Source: Okapia johnstoni (lineage: Eukaryota; Chordata; Mammalia; Artiodactyla; Giraffidae). Taken from it: 64,000 nt of DNA. Where the stretch lies: NCBI GenBank assembly GCA_024291935.2, contig CM044318.1, forward strand, positions 86,564,001 through 86,628,000, in the 5' to 3' direction. The position numbers and the translations under genes were made by a program. Each line of letters starts with the position of its first letter. The first letter of the stretch is position 1. Below, in pieces: positions 53,441-63,803 of this stretch. The notes below the pieces were generated by a model. The model ran no database searches, was not told the DNA's origin, and worked only from the letters and a program-made list of their open reading frames with translations.

Positions 53441-55689
53441 ACTTCAAAGGATGTACCATATCTTTGAAATTGTGGGAAGTTTTCACTCCTAGAGTGAGTC
53501 TGACTGTAATAAAAGTCTTAGCATTCAGTACACAGAGAGGATGCCTCCCATGTCTGGCAACCCATCTGGCTGGGCTGCTTTTGGTGTTGGAAGAAGCTCC
53601 ACACGCCCTCCTGTCTCCTCGCCTTCCAAATCAGGCTGCACTCAAATACCATCAATAATCTGGAAAGGGTCTCTTCTACGACCACAGAATTTATCAAATT
53701 CTTAAGAGACAGGCTTGAATTACTGCCTTTCAAGAGATTTTTGTCAAGAAGTGGAAGTAGGATGTAAGATATTTCTGCACAGTGATCCTTGTGCCATTCA
53801 GAGTGTCTGCTCTCAAGCGCTCACTTGAACTTTGCACACACGCTTGGCTCTGCGGGAGACGGAGAAGGGCTGGTCTATGGACAGTTTGCAGGGCAGGTGT
53901 GATTCACGGCCCGGCTCGCTCAGCGAGTTCTGCTGACATACGGACAGGTGAGCAACGTGATTAAAAGCTGTCAGCTCGGTGAGTGTGGCTGCGAAGATTT
54001 CTGAGGAAAACAGGCTTATCCTTCTTCAGGAACTTCAGGGCTGCCCCTCCCAGATTTCTGCAGACAAAAATCTGGAAGAGAAGAGTGAAAGCGTCTTCTC
54101 ATTTCTCTTTGAAAAGGGATCTGGGGCTTCTACCAACAAGATGGAGTAGATGAACACTTCTGTGTGCATCTCGCTGAGTGTACTGCAACCCGGATGTGTG
54201 TATGTTATTGATACAGGTAGACTGAGCCTATGCAGGGAGCGTGGATGGTGAGCCTGCACCTTGGGGCCTGCAGAACAGCCAGGCCGCCTTTGCTTTGTGC
54301 ATCCAGACTAGGGACGGAAGAAGCTGGTGGGGGAGCCTAGATGTCCCCCGACGTGGCTGCAATGAGGCCCCCGGCGCCCCACCAGTGTGGTGTCGCAGCC
54401 AAGCAGGAAGGCAGCCTTTCCTCTCATGGGGTGTGCCAGGAACTGCCCCTTCCTGGGCGTGTTGTCAGTGGAGACATGGTGCTTTGAGTTTAGAGCAAGT
54501 TCACGCCCCAAGGCCCAGGAGTCTTGATTAAAAGTGTCACTCAGCCCCTGATGCCCTGCGCCCCCATCGCCTTGCCTAGTGAGGTTGCTCAGGTCTCCAA
54601 GACATTGACTGATGTCAGTCCTGTTTTGAAAATGACCAGCCTTGAAATACCAAAACTGGAGAGTTTCACTCTGGGTGACAATGTTCCAACCAGGGCCTCT
54701 CCTGGGAGGGAGGCGTCTCTCCAAGTTTTGCACAGGGGCCTCCAGACCCAAAGACCACCCCCCACCCTACCGCACCGCCCTCCATCAGGCAGAGCTCTGT
54801 GGGCATGAACAAGCAGCTTTGGTTCTGGTCCTGGGCCAAAGTTCCAGAGAGGCCTCGTTTGTTCCCTGGGCTCCTGAGACAAGCGCCAGCTGTCCTAGCA
54901 GCAGCATTTCAGGTTACAAAACACTCTCCCACGTGCCCCCTGAGTTCATCTTGGTGGGACTCCATCCACTCTGCACTGGCAGAGACCCATGTTCTTGCCC
55001 CTGGCCCCACGGCACGCCACCTGATCCATCCCTTCCTTCGAGGGTGGCCACAGGCAGCCTCCCTCTGCCCAGGGGCTGGGGTGGGTGTCCTCGCGGAAGC
55101 AAGGGCTCTCCTCCTCCTCTGAAGGTACCCTGCCCCTGGGGAGAGCCCAGGGCAAACCCAGCAGAGGGCCAGGGTGTGGGTACCCAGGGGAGGCGGAGCA
55201 GATCGGGGCTCCCCCTTCCCTCCTGACCTGTCCTCGGAAGATTCCAGGAGCCTCATCTGCCCCCGGCAGACAATGCTTCATTTCTAAGGAGAAGAATAAA
55301 GAAACCAAAATTGTGTTTCGATCATAAACATAAAATAAAACGAATAACAATAAACCAAGAAAGGAAAACAAGCAGACTGGAAAATTAAGATCTCTAAACG
55401 CGCAGTGAAGTACGATGAGAGGCCTCTTTAGTCAACAGAGAGCAGAACAGAGTGCTGGGACTTTGCAGGAGGCTGAGGAGGCTGAGCCCGGAGGAGAGGA
55501 TTTCCGTGGTAACTCCGCGGTTTGGAAACCCGAGCCGCCTGGCTCAGCCGCTAGAGTCAGATCAGCTCTTCATGGAAAGGACTCTGGTTTTGTCATTACT
55601 ATCCTTTTTAGAAAGTAATGCACACTAGTAAGAAAGTATAAAGAAAAGACATATTTTAAAGAAATATCTTTTAAAGACCTGTAACGCCA
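53441..55689. other. Single-copy DNA, no gene recognised
   Basis: 54240-55250 is GC-rich with overlapping open frames (up to 194 codons at 54642-55226, opposed by 147 codons on the minus strand), none with a domain. 55280-55400 is A-rich. Confidence 0.45.
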
Positions 55690-55892
55690 CAACCCAAGGG
55701 TAAGCACTGTTAAATTCATCTGCATTTTCTGCTGGGCTTATGCACATAGATTTACATAATTGAAATTATACTGCATGTGCAATTTGATACCTTGATCTTT
55801 TTTTCACTTTGTATTGTGTAGTAAAATTTTTTACATGTCATTGACAATTTTCAAGAAGCATTTTCATGATGGTATAATTATCTGTTGTGTGA

Positions 55893-56922
55893 TCTCAGTT
55901 CAGTTCAGTCGCTTAGTCGTGTCCAACTCTTTGCGACCCCGTGGACTGTAGCACATCAGGCTTCCTTGTCCATCACCAACTCCCAGAGTTTACTCAAACT
56001 CATGTCCACTGAGTCAGTGATGCCATCCAATCATGCCATCCTCTGTCATCCCCTTCTCTTCCTGCCTTCAATCTTTCCCAACATCAGGGTCTTTTCCAAT
56101 GAGTCATCTCTTCGCATGAGGTGGCCAAAGTATTGGAGTTTTAGCTTCAGCATCAGTCCTTCCAATGAATACTCAGGACTGATCTCCTTTAGGATGGACT
56201 GGTTGGATCTCCTTGCAGTCCAAGGGACCCTCAAGAGTCTTCTCCAACACCACAGTTCAAAAGCATCAATTCTTCAGCACTCAGCTTTCTTTATAGTCCA
56301 ACTCTCACATCCATACATGACCACTGGAAAAACCATACCTTTGACTAGATGGACCTTTACTGGCAAAGTAATGTCTCTGCTTTTTAATATGCTGTCTAGG
56401 TTGGTCATAACTTTCCTTCCAAGGAGCAAGCGTCTTTTAATTTCATGGCTGCAGTCACCATCTGCAGTGACTTTGGAGCCCCCCAAAATAAAGTCTCTCA
56501 CTGTTTCCACTGTTTCCTCATCTATTTGCCATGAAGTGATGGGATCAGATGCCATGATCTTAGTTTTCTGAATGTTGAGCTTTAAGCCAACTTTTTCACT
56601 CTCCTCTTTCACTTTCATCAAGAGGCTCTTTAGTTCTTCTTCACTTTCTGCCATAAGGCTGGTGCCATCTGCATATCTGAGGTTATTGATATTTCTCCCA
56701 GAAATATTGATTCCAGCTTGTGCTTCTTCCAGCCCAGCATTTCTCATGATGTACTCTGCATATAAGTTAAATAAGCAGGGTGACAATATACAGCCTTGAT
56801 GTACTCCTTTTCCTATTTGGAACTAGTCTGTTGTTCCACGTCCAGTTCTAAATGTTGCTTCCTGACCTGCATACAGATTTCTCAGGAGGCAGGTCAGGTG
56901 GTCTGGTATTCCCATCTCTAGC
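55893..56922 (-). mobile_element. BovB LINE, antisense, 1.03 kb, 5'-truncated, nested in L1M
   Basis: It runs from the 3' end (AGTTCAGTTCAGTCGCTTAG) to the middle of the reverse transcriptase (GGTCTGGTATTCCCATCTCT), where it stops abruptly against old L1 sequence. It is the best-preserved BovB polymerase segment in the window. Confidence 0.96.
56274..56786 (-). pseudogene. BovB reverse-transcriptase palm/thumb fragment with mutated catalytic motif
   Basis: A 170-codon open stretch with the RTE-type order CLFNLYAEYIMRNAGLEEAQ, GINISGRNINNLRYADGTSL, LKSLLMKVKEESEKVGLKLN and [16 protein letters not shown]. Reverse transcriptases need a Y-x-D-D motif; here it reads YADG because the codon at 56664-56666 is GGC, so the second metal-binding aspartate is lost. 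The frame ends at TGA (56274-56276), where the sequence context suggests decay of a CGA arginine codon. The tail continues in frame-broken form at 56046-56234. Dead copy. Confidence 0.92.
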
Positions 56923-57330
56923 GCAATATAATTATTCCCTATGGCTGGAAGTAAGATTTTTGCACTTTTTTCACTATTATAGATAATATTGAATACCTTT
57001 ATAAAGAAGCCTTTGGTGGTCAATTTGGTGACTATTTCTTGCAAACAAGTGCTAAGGAAAGGAATCACCAAGTCAAATTATGTGAGTCGAAAAAGAATGT
57101 GCCAGTTAATCCTTTGGTGACAGAAACAAGCTGACTGTATTCTTCCCTGATAGGCAATAACTATTGTCACGATTTTTAAACTTTTCTAATTTAGTGAGTG
57201 ACAAATATCTCGCCACTGCGATAAATTGTCTCTCCCTAATCACCAGCGAATTTGAATAATTTTTAAGTTGCTTTATCAATAATCTCCTTGTAAATAATCT
57301 GCTCATTTCCTGCAACCACTTTTCAATTAA

Positions 57331-58799
57331 GGCAAACAAAAGAAAGACTATTAATTTCTCTAGAGTTTTCGTCACATAGGAAGTTGACTCTTTGTTTGGC
57401 GTATTTGTAGACATCCTCTTCCCTAACCCCTGCCCCTCAGTTATAAATCCGCTCTGATACTTTTCAAATAATGTTTTGAATATTTATTTAGCCATATCCA
57501 GAAGAAAATCATCTTCTTGTGATTTCTCTTAAGGTTTACATGCTTCAAAGAAAAAAAAGAAGCATCAAACAAGAAATTCCCACTCCTTCAGACGTCAGGT
57601 AATAATCGCCTCCCTTTGCCCCCTCCCCCGCACTGCATTCCCGCATTTGTTTTTGGTGTAAAGGCTGGACTCGCAGAACCGAGCCCTCCTCCCCTGCCCT
57701 TTATTTTTCAAAATGAGAACTGCCTTGGCAGGTCACATGGACGAGCCGTCTCTCCCTGACTGATCAGCAGGAGTTCCCTGATTAAAGAAGAAGCCCTCCA
57801 AGCCAGTTGGGTCCGTCCGCGGAAAGTCCTTCCCGTTTCTCTGCTCTCTGCCTTCTTCCAAACGCATCGTGCTGCTCCAGTTTGTACAGGATCACAGCAT
57901 CTGAAGCTCCAAAACGGCCCCAGCTGTTCTCACCTGCTCAGTATTCAAACACGGTTCTCTGTGTAGGGGAGTGTAAGCCACCATGAGGTGAGCAGGCAGC
58001 TAAGAAACCAGCGTGCTGCCCCTCCCCCATCACAGAACTTGCATCTTTACAATCGCCTGCAATCCCACCGGGTGGAATACCGGAGCAGAGGCCTGGGGGC
58101 CACCTAGTCCAGTTCCTAAAGTGTTTCCCACTCCAGTGAGGACTCTGGCACTGCCGCCGGCCCCCTGCCCTGGCCCCCGAGTGTCCCCATCCTTGGCGAC
58201 TCTCACGTGACTCGCAGGGACCCCCTTCCCCCCACAAGGCGCTCTCGGACCACTTTTTACTGTCTGAATAAAAAAAGATTCTAAAACTATGGTCTGGTCC
58301 TTAGAAGGCATCACTTCAGGACACATCATCCTTAGGAGATAGATCCAAGGAGCAGAAGTGTCCGAGGGCGCCTGCATCCTGAGAGGCCCTGCCCTGGAAA
58401 CTGTGTTTGCACACTTGGTCCCATAGCCTCTGGACTGTCCTCACGCAGACACTGGTGACTTGCTTCCTGTGACCCTGGAGGACTCAGGTCCTTGGGGGCG
58501 GGGGAGTCCCTGAGAGTCACATTAGAGTAAGTCCTGATAAGGAAGCTGGGCTGAGGAAATGTCATTTCTGATACAGAAGGTAACAGGAGTGATTGTAAGC
58601 AGATGAAGACATTGGAGGAAATAATAAGCTCTAAGATCCTGGAAGTGTGCATTTTTATCAGGGAACCCTGAGGGCACTTTAAAAAAGTCAGAGTGAAAAG
58701 CTACTTCATCTGCGTGCGTCTTCCAGCAATAACATGATAAAGTCTGTGACTGTTGGAAAGATAGAACAAAGCTGTTAAAAAAATAATAATAATATGATA
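57331..58799. other. Single-copy DNA, no gene recognised
   Basis: 57420-57830 is conserved-looking and low in repeats. 57930-58560 has overlapping frames without domains. An AATAAT run lies near 58783-58795. Confidence 0.4.
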
Positions 58800-59035
58800 A
58801 TTTACATGTGAAACGAATCGCCAGTCCATGTTCAATGCATGATACAGGGTGCTTGGGGCTGGTGCACCGGGATGACCCGGAAGGATGGGATGGGGAGGGA
58901 AGTGGAAGGGGGGTTCTGGAAGGGGAACACATGGACACCCATGGTGGATTCATGTCAGTGTATGGCAAAACAAATGCAATATTGTAAAGTGAAAAAATAG
59001 AAAATAAACTAATTAAAAAAAGAAGAAGGAAAAAA
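58800..59035 (+). mobile_element. Ruminant L1 3' end (L1_BT-like)
   Basis: Contains TCGCCAGTCCATGTTCAATG, CTTGGGGCTGGTGCACCGGG, TGGTGGATTCATGTCAGTG, GCAATATTGTAAAGTG and an A-rich tail. 5'-truncated to about 235 bases of 3' UTR. Confidence 0.88.
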
Positions 59036-59277
59036 ATAGGAAAAGAGACTGTACCCTGCATACATTTTAAAATCAGTTCACAAAATGAAGATTCAGGGTT
59101 GTGATTATTCCACAAATGAATTTTCTTGAAACTTTTCAAAGCTGACATTCTGAGAGGAACACAGAATAAGTAAGAGGACTTCTTTGCCATCGTGTGTAAA
59201 ACGCTGAGAATAACTCCACGAGACGAGGACCGTGACTCCCTTCAGCCTGCTGTCACCTGCTCCAGACACTGACTGTG
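59036..59277. other. Short single-copy gap
   Basis: Nothing recognised. Confidence 0.4.
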
Positions 59278-59537
59278 TAGCTGTTGCTCAACTGCTAAGT
59301 CATGTCTGACTCTCTGTGACTCCGTGGACTGCAGGACTCCAGGCTTCCCTGTCCTTCACTGTCTCCTGAAGTTTGCTCACACTCATGTCCATTGAGCCAG
59401 TGATGCCATCCAACCATCTCATCCTCTGTCACCCCCTTCTCTCCTTGCCGTCAGTCTTTCCCAGCATCAGGGTCTTTCCCAGTGAGTCGGCTCTTGGCAT
59501 CAGGTGACCAAAGTATTGGAGCTTCAACTTCAGCTGG
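59278..59537 (-). mobile_element. BovB 3'-end fragment, antisense
   Basis: It starts at GTTGCTCAACTGCTAAGTCA and ends at GGAGCTTCAACTTCAGC. About 260 bases, the same 3'-end variant (GTTGCT...CTGCTAAGTC) as the copy at 46044, suggesting a shared subfamily. Confidence 0.92.
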
Positions 59538-60309
59538 TCAGGCACAGACTACGTGCTTGATAAACATCGCTGAACGGGTGGGAAGCCGCCATCCTGGCAG
59601 GCTTCACCTCTTGCCGTCTACAGGACTCTCCCATCTGTAGACTTGGCGTCTCCCGCAGGGAGAAGGGGGCGGAGTGCTCGCTGTCTCACACTCTTACGAG
59701 GCAGGAGCCCATCCCAGCTCCGTATCGGCCTCCCAGCCCCAGGAACACTTGCTGTGGCAGGCCCGGCTCCTCTGGCATCCTCCCCACAGACAAGGCACAG
59801 AGCGCTGTGGGAAGATCTCTTTGCTGGGACTCGCAGTCACTGGGAGACTGGCCTGACCCTTGGCTTTGGGGAGTGGTGGCCCCTACAGGGTCTGGAATTC
59901 TAGCTCTGAATCTACAGAGCCTCAGAGCCACCCTTGGGACTCCAGCAAGGCGAGCCCCTGACAGGTGGCCACTGTGGGTCCTACCCCTTTCCCAGTTGGA
60001 TCCCAAGTGCCGGGGGCTGGGCTACAGCTGCAGGGCCAAGGTCTGCTCTGAGGAGGGGCTTCCCGCAGGTTTTGGGTGGATGGGAACAGTGGTGCTTCCT
60101 GAAGGTTCTCCTAGAAGCTTGGCCCCAGGTCAGCAGCACGGGGTGAGTGCCCTGGAGATCAACTCCCAGGAACCTCCCACTCAAACAGCAGCACCGCTTC
60201 CAGAACACTGGCTCCAGAAGGGGGTGCTTGCCATGAAATAAAAACCAGCATGTACACCAAACCGAGAAGTTAGTATAGCTTTTTTTCCATTCAACTTACA
60301 TATATATAT
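59538..60309. other. Single-copy DNA, no gene recognised
   Basis: GC-rich; a 144-codon plus-strand frame (59807-60241) lacks recognised domains. Confidence 0.45.
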
Positions 60310-60690
60310 GCACATTTTTTAAAAATTGAGGTATCCTTAGTGTATGATATTACAGAAGTTTCAGGTGTACAATAGAATTTTAAAGGTTATATCCCACTTA
60401 CAGGTATTATAAAATGTTAACTATATTACCTGTGAGGTATAATTCATCCTTGTTGGTTATTTATTTCTCCTGTATTTATTTTTTTATTGAAGTAGAGTTG
60501 ATTTACAGTGTTATGCTAGAGTTAGGTGTAGAGTAAAATGAATTAGCCATGTATCTGTGCGTGTGTGTGTCTGTGTATCCTTTTTCAGATTCTTTTCCCA
60601 CACAGGTTACTAAAAATACTGAGTATAGTTTCTTGTACTTTTCAGTAGGTCCTTGCGGTTGATCTGTTTTTTACATAGCTTTTAAAAGAA
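60310..60690 (-). mobile_element. Two adjoining antisense L1 3' UTR fragments
   Basis: The first, about 60310-60470 (AAATTGAGGTATCCTTAGTG, AGTTTCAGGTGTACAATAG), and the second, about 60471-60690 (TTTATTGAAGTAGAGTTGAT, CTTTTTCAGATTCTTTTCCC, CAGTAGGTCCTTGCGGTTGA), both begin with the same antisense L1 terminus. The second therefore looks like a separate insertion next to or into the first. Confidence 0.75.
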
Positions 60691-61264
60691 CTTAACCCTG
60701 AGCCATCAGTGCAATCACTTGGTGCTCAAACTCACTGGGCACAATAGGTGCTCATCTAATGCCTGGTTTGTTTGGTGTTGGGGGCTCAGCATACATGGCT
60801 CCTTCCTCTGGCGGGAAGTTCTCACAGCGACCGGGCCTCTCCCGCCGCGGTGAGTCTGGCTGCCAGGGCAGGGCACTCTCTGCACGCACGGTCTCTGCTC
60901 ACGCAGTCTCTTCTCCCTTCCTGCCAGTCGGCCCAAGTCCTGAATGCTCATCTCCTGATCCACAGTAGGCCACGTCTCAGAGGCTTCAGAGCAGGTGAAG
61001 CAGATACAATGATTCTCCCTGTATTTCACCCTGTGTTTCCAAGGTCACACCGTTTGGAGATAGCCCTGTGTGAACCTTCATGCTTGATGAGTGACTTCTA
61101 CAAATCCCAAGGCCAGTTCCTGATTAAAGCAGCAACAGCAAAGATGCTCAAGTAGGTAGGAATCAATGCCAACATCCTTGACGTGATAAAATGTCCCTCA
61201 GTCTCAAAGCCAAGCTGGTTCCTGAAAGAAACACCGTGAGACACCAGGCCCACCATCTGTGTCT
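60691..61264. other. Single-copy DNA, no gene recognised
   Basis: No repeat recognised; frames up to 127 codons without domains. Confidence 0.4.
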
Positions 61265-61647
61265 CCTGGCAGCAGGAGCCAAAGCAATCAGGCAGGAGAA
61301 AACATTCAGGGACAAGGAAGGTCCTGTTTGTGGCTAAGAGCATCCACAGAGAATCCAGGGGGATCAAGGACAAAGCGAAAGCTACTAAAGCAAAACTACC
61401 CGTTCAAAAGCAAGGCAAGTTCATTGAAGTATCAGGGCATAAAATTAGCATGATAACAAGCAGCCTTTGTGTGCAAACAATGACCACATAGAGGGGATGT
61501 TGAATTACAGAACAGCATTTAAACAGAATAAAAGGCCAAGATCACGAAGAATAAACTTAACAAAATTGTGAACTCATATGAAGAAATCTTTCAAATACCC
61601 TTCAGAAATAAAACTAGACTTGCCTGAATAGAAAGGCATGCTCTCTT
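61265..61647 (+). pseudogene. L1M ORF2 (reverse transcriptase) remnant, interrupted by BovB
   Basis: Diverged sense L1 ORF2 sequence: CAAAGCAATCAGGCAGGAGA near the start, GGCATAAAATTAGCATGATA, CAATGACCACATAGAGGGGA, GAATAAACTTAACAAAATTG and AATAAAACTAGACTTGCC in consensus order. L1 ORF2 encodes endonuclease and reverse transcriptase for L1 mobility; this part corresponds to the palm and beyond. Frameshifts break it throughout and the metal-binding motif is not preserved. It stops where the BovB 3' end begins at about 61648. Confidence 0.72.
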
Positions 61648-61662
61648 TTCAGTTCAGTTCAT

Positions 61663-62274
61663 TCAATCACTCAGTCGTGTCCGACTCTTTGCGACCCCAT
61701 GGACTGCCGCACGCCAGGCCTCCCTGTCCATCACCAACTCCCATAGTTTACTCAAACTCATGTCCATCGAGTCGGTGATGCCATCCGACCATCTCATCCT
61801 CTGCCATCCCCTTCTCTTCCCACCTTCCATCCTTCCCAAAATCAGGGTCTTTTCTAATGAGTCAGTTCTTCGCAACAGGTGGCCAAAATATTGGAGTTTC
61901 AGCTTCAGAATCAGTTCTTCCAGTGAATATTTAGGACTGATTTCCCTTACAATGGACTGGTTGGATCTTTTTGCAGTCCAAGGTGCTCTCAAGAGTCTTC
62001 TCCAACACCACATTTCAAAAGCATCAATTCTTCCACACTCAGCTTTCTTTATAGTCCAACTCTCACATCCATACGTGACCGCTGGAAAAACCAAAGCTTT
62101 TACTAGACAGACCTTTATTGGCAGAGTAATGTCTCTGCTTTTTAATATGCTGTCTAGGTTGGTCACAGCTTTTCTTCCAAGGAGCAAGCATCTTTTAATT
62201 TCATGGCTGCAGTCACCATCTGCAGTGTTTCCCACCCTATTTGCTGTGAAGTGATGGGACCATCCTCCCGGCAA
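61663..62274 (-). pseudogene. BovB reverse-transcriptase C-terminal region
   Basis: A 203-codon stretch with [73 protein letters not shown] and the terminal AKSRTRLSD, followed by the expected stop. It is the longest open BovB piece here and is free of the TGA seen in four other copies (this one has GGA). Its first codons are not native: they read across the rearranged junction near 62230-62274. Confidence 0.9.
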
Positions 62275-62893
62275 TTTTTTTCTGCCATAAGGGTGGTGTC
62301 ATCTGCATATCTGAGGTTATTGATATTTTGCAATGCAGCACTTTCACACAGGGCATATACATCTTTTAGGATTTGAAATAGCTAAGCTGAAATTCCATCA
62401 CCTCCACTAACTTTGTTCATAGTGATGCTTCCTAAAGTTCACTTGACTTCATTTCAGGATGTCTGGCTCTATGTGAGTGATCATGATTATCTAGGTTATT
62501 AAGATCTTTTCTGTATAGTTCTTCTGTGTATTGTTGCCACCTCTTCTTAACATCTTCTGCTTCTGTTAGGTCCATACCATTTCTGTCCTTTATGGAGCCC
62601 ATCTTTGAATGAAATGTTCCCTTGGTATCTCTAATTTTCTTGAAGTGATCTCTAGTCTTTCACATTCTATTGTTTTCCTCTATTTCTTTGCACTGATCAC
62701 TGAGGAAGGCTTTCTTATCTCTCCTTGCTATTCTTTGGAACTCTGCATTCAGATGGGAATATCTTTCCTTTTCTCCTTTGCCTTTTACTTCTCTTCTTTT
62801 CTCAGCTATTTTAAGGCCTCCTCAGACAATCATTTTTCCTCTTTGCCTTTCTTTTTCTTGGGGATGGTCTTGATCACTGCCTCCTGCACAATG

Positions 62894-63124
62894 TCACAAA
62901 CCTCCATCCATATTCATCAGGCACTCTATCAGATCTAATCCTTTGAATCTATTTGTCACTTCTACTGTATAATTGTAAGGGATTTGATTTAGGTCATACC
63001 TGAATGGTCTAGTGGTTTTCCCTACTTTCTTCAATTGAAGTCTGAATTTGGCAATAAGGAGTTCCTGATCTGAGCCACAGTAGCTCCCAGTCCTGTTTTT
63101 GCTGACTGCATAGAGCTTCTCCAT
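62894..63124 (-). pseudogene. BovB APE-type endonuclease C-terminal fragment, altered S-D-H motif
   Basis: A 76-codon stretch containing CGSDQELLIAKFRLQLKKVG, then TTRPFRYDLNQIPYNY. APE-like endonucleases of RTE elements end with an S-D-H motif whose histidine is catalytic; here the position reads S-D-Q (codon CAG, about 63069-63071). This is the C-terminal end of the nuclease followed by the linker towards the polymerase. Confidence 0.85.
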
Positions 63125-63431
63125 CTTTGGCTACAAAGGATAAAATCAATCCGATTTCATTATTGACCATCTGGTGATGTATAGAGTCTCCTCTTGTGTT
63201 GTTGGAAGAGGGTGCTTGCTATGACCGTGTGTTCTCTTGGCAAAGCTCTGTTAACCTTGTCCCTGCTTCATTCTGTTCTCCAAGACCAAATTAACCTGTT
63301 ACTCCAGGTATCTCTTGACTTCCTACTTTTTCATTCCAGTCCCTTATAATGAAAAGGACATCTTTTTGGGGTGTTAGTTCTAGAAGGTCTTGTAGGTCTT
63401 CGTAGAACCGTGAGCTTCAGCTTCTTCAGGA

Positions 63432-63803
63432 TTACTGGTCAGGGCATAGACTTGGATTACTATGATATTGAATGGTTTCCCTTGAAAACAAACAGATGGT
63501 TGTGTCTTTTTTGAGATTGTATCCAAGTACTGCATTTTGGACTATTTTGTTGACTATGATGGTTACTCCTTTTCTTCTAAGGAATTCTTGACCACAGTAG
63601 TAGATACAATGGTCATCTGAGTTAAATTCACTCATTCCAATCAGTTTTAGTTTGCTGATTCCTAAAATGTCTGTGTTCACTCTTGTCATCTTCTGTTTGA
63701 CCGCTTCCAATTTGCCTTGATTCATGGACCTAACATTCCAGGTTCCTATGCAATATTGCTTTTTACAGCATTGGACTTTACTTCCATTGCCAGTCATGTC
63801 CAC
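63432..63803 (-). pseudogene. BovB APE-type endonuclease N-terminal fragment, catalytic Glu replaced
   Basis: A 123-codon stretch with GTWNVRSMNQGKLEAVKQK, DILGISKLKLIGMSEFNS and HCIYYCGQEFLRRKGVTI. The N-terminal W-N-V-R motif of APE-like nucleases is kept. The residue that is normally the metal-binding glutamate after GIS reads lysine (codon AAA at 63651-63653). The frame is lost downstream within the nuclease. With the S-D-Q change downstream the nuclease is inactive by two independent lesions. Confidence 0.88.

Larger units (their letters stand above)
55690..57330 (-). mobile_element. L1M-type LINE 3' end, antisense, split by BovB
   Basis: Left part 55690-55892 (GGGTAAGCACTGTTAAATTC, AAGCATTTTCATGATGG). 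Right part 56923-57330 (ATTATTCCCTATGGCTGGA, TTCACTATTATAGATAATAT, GAATCACCAAGTCAAATTAT, ATCAATAATCTCCTTG). Together they read as one antisense L1 3' UTR interrupted by the BovB insertion. Confidence 0.75.

Noticed and set aside
55885..56571. 228-codon plus-strand open frame
   Set aside because: It is the antisense of a BovB LINE; the real coding remnant is on the minus strand.
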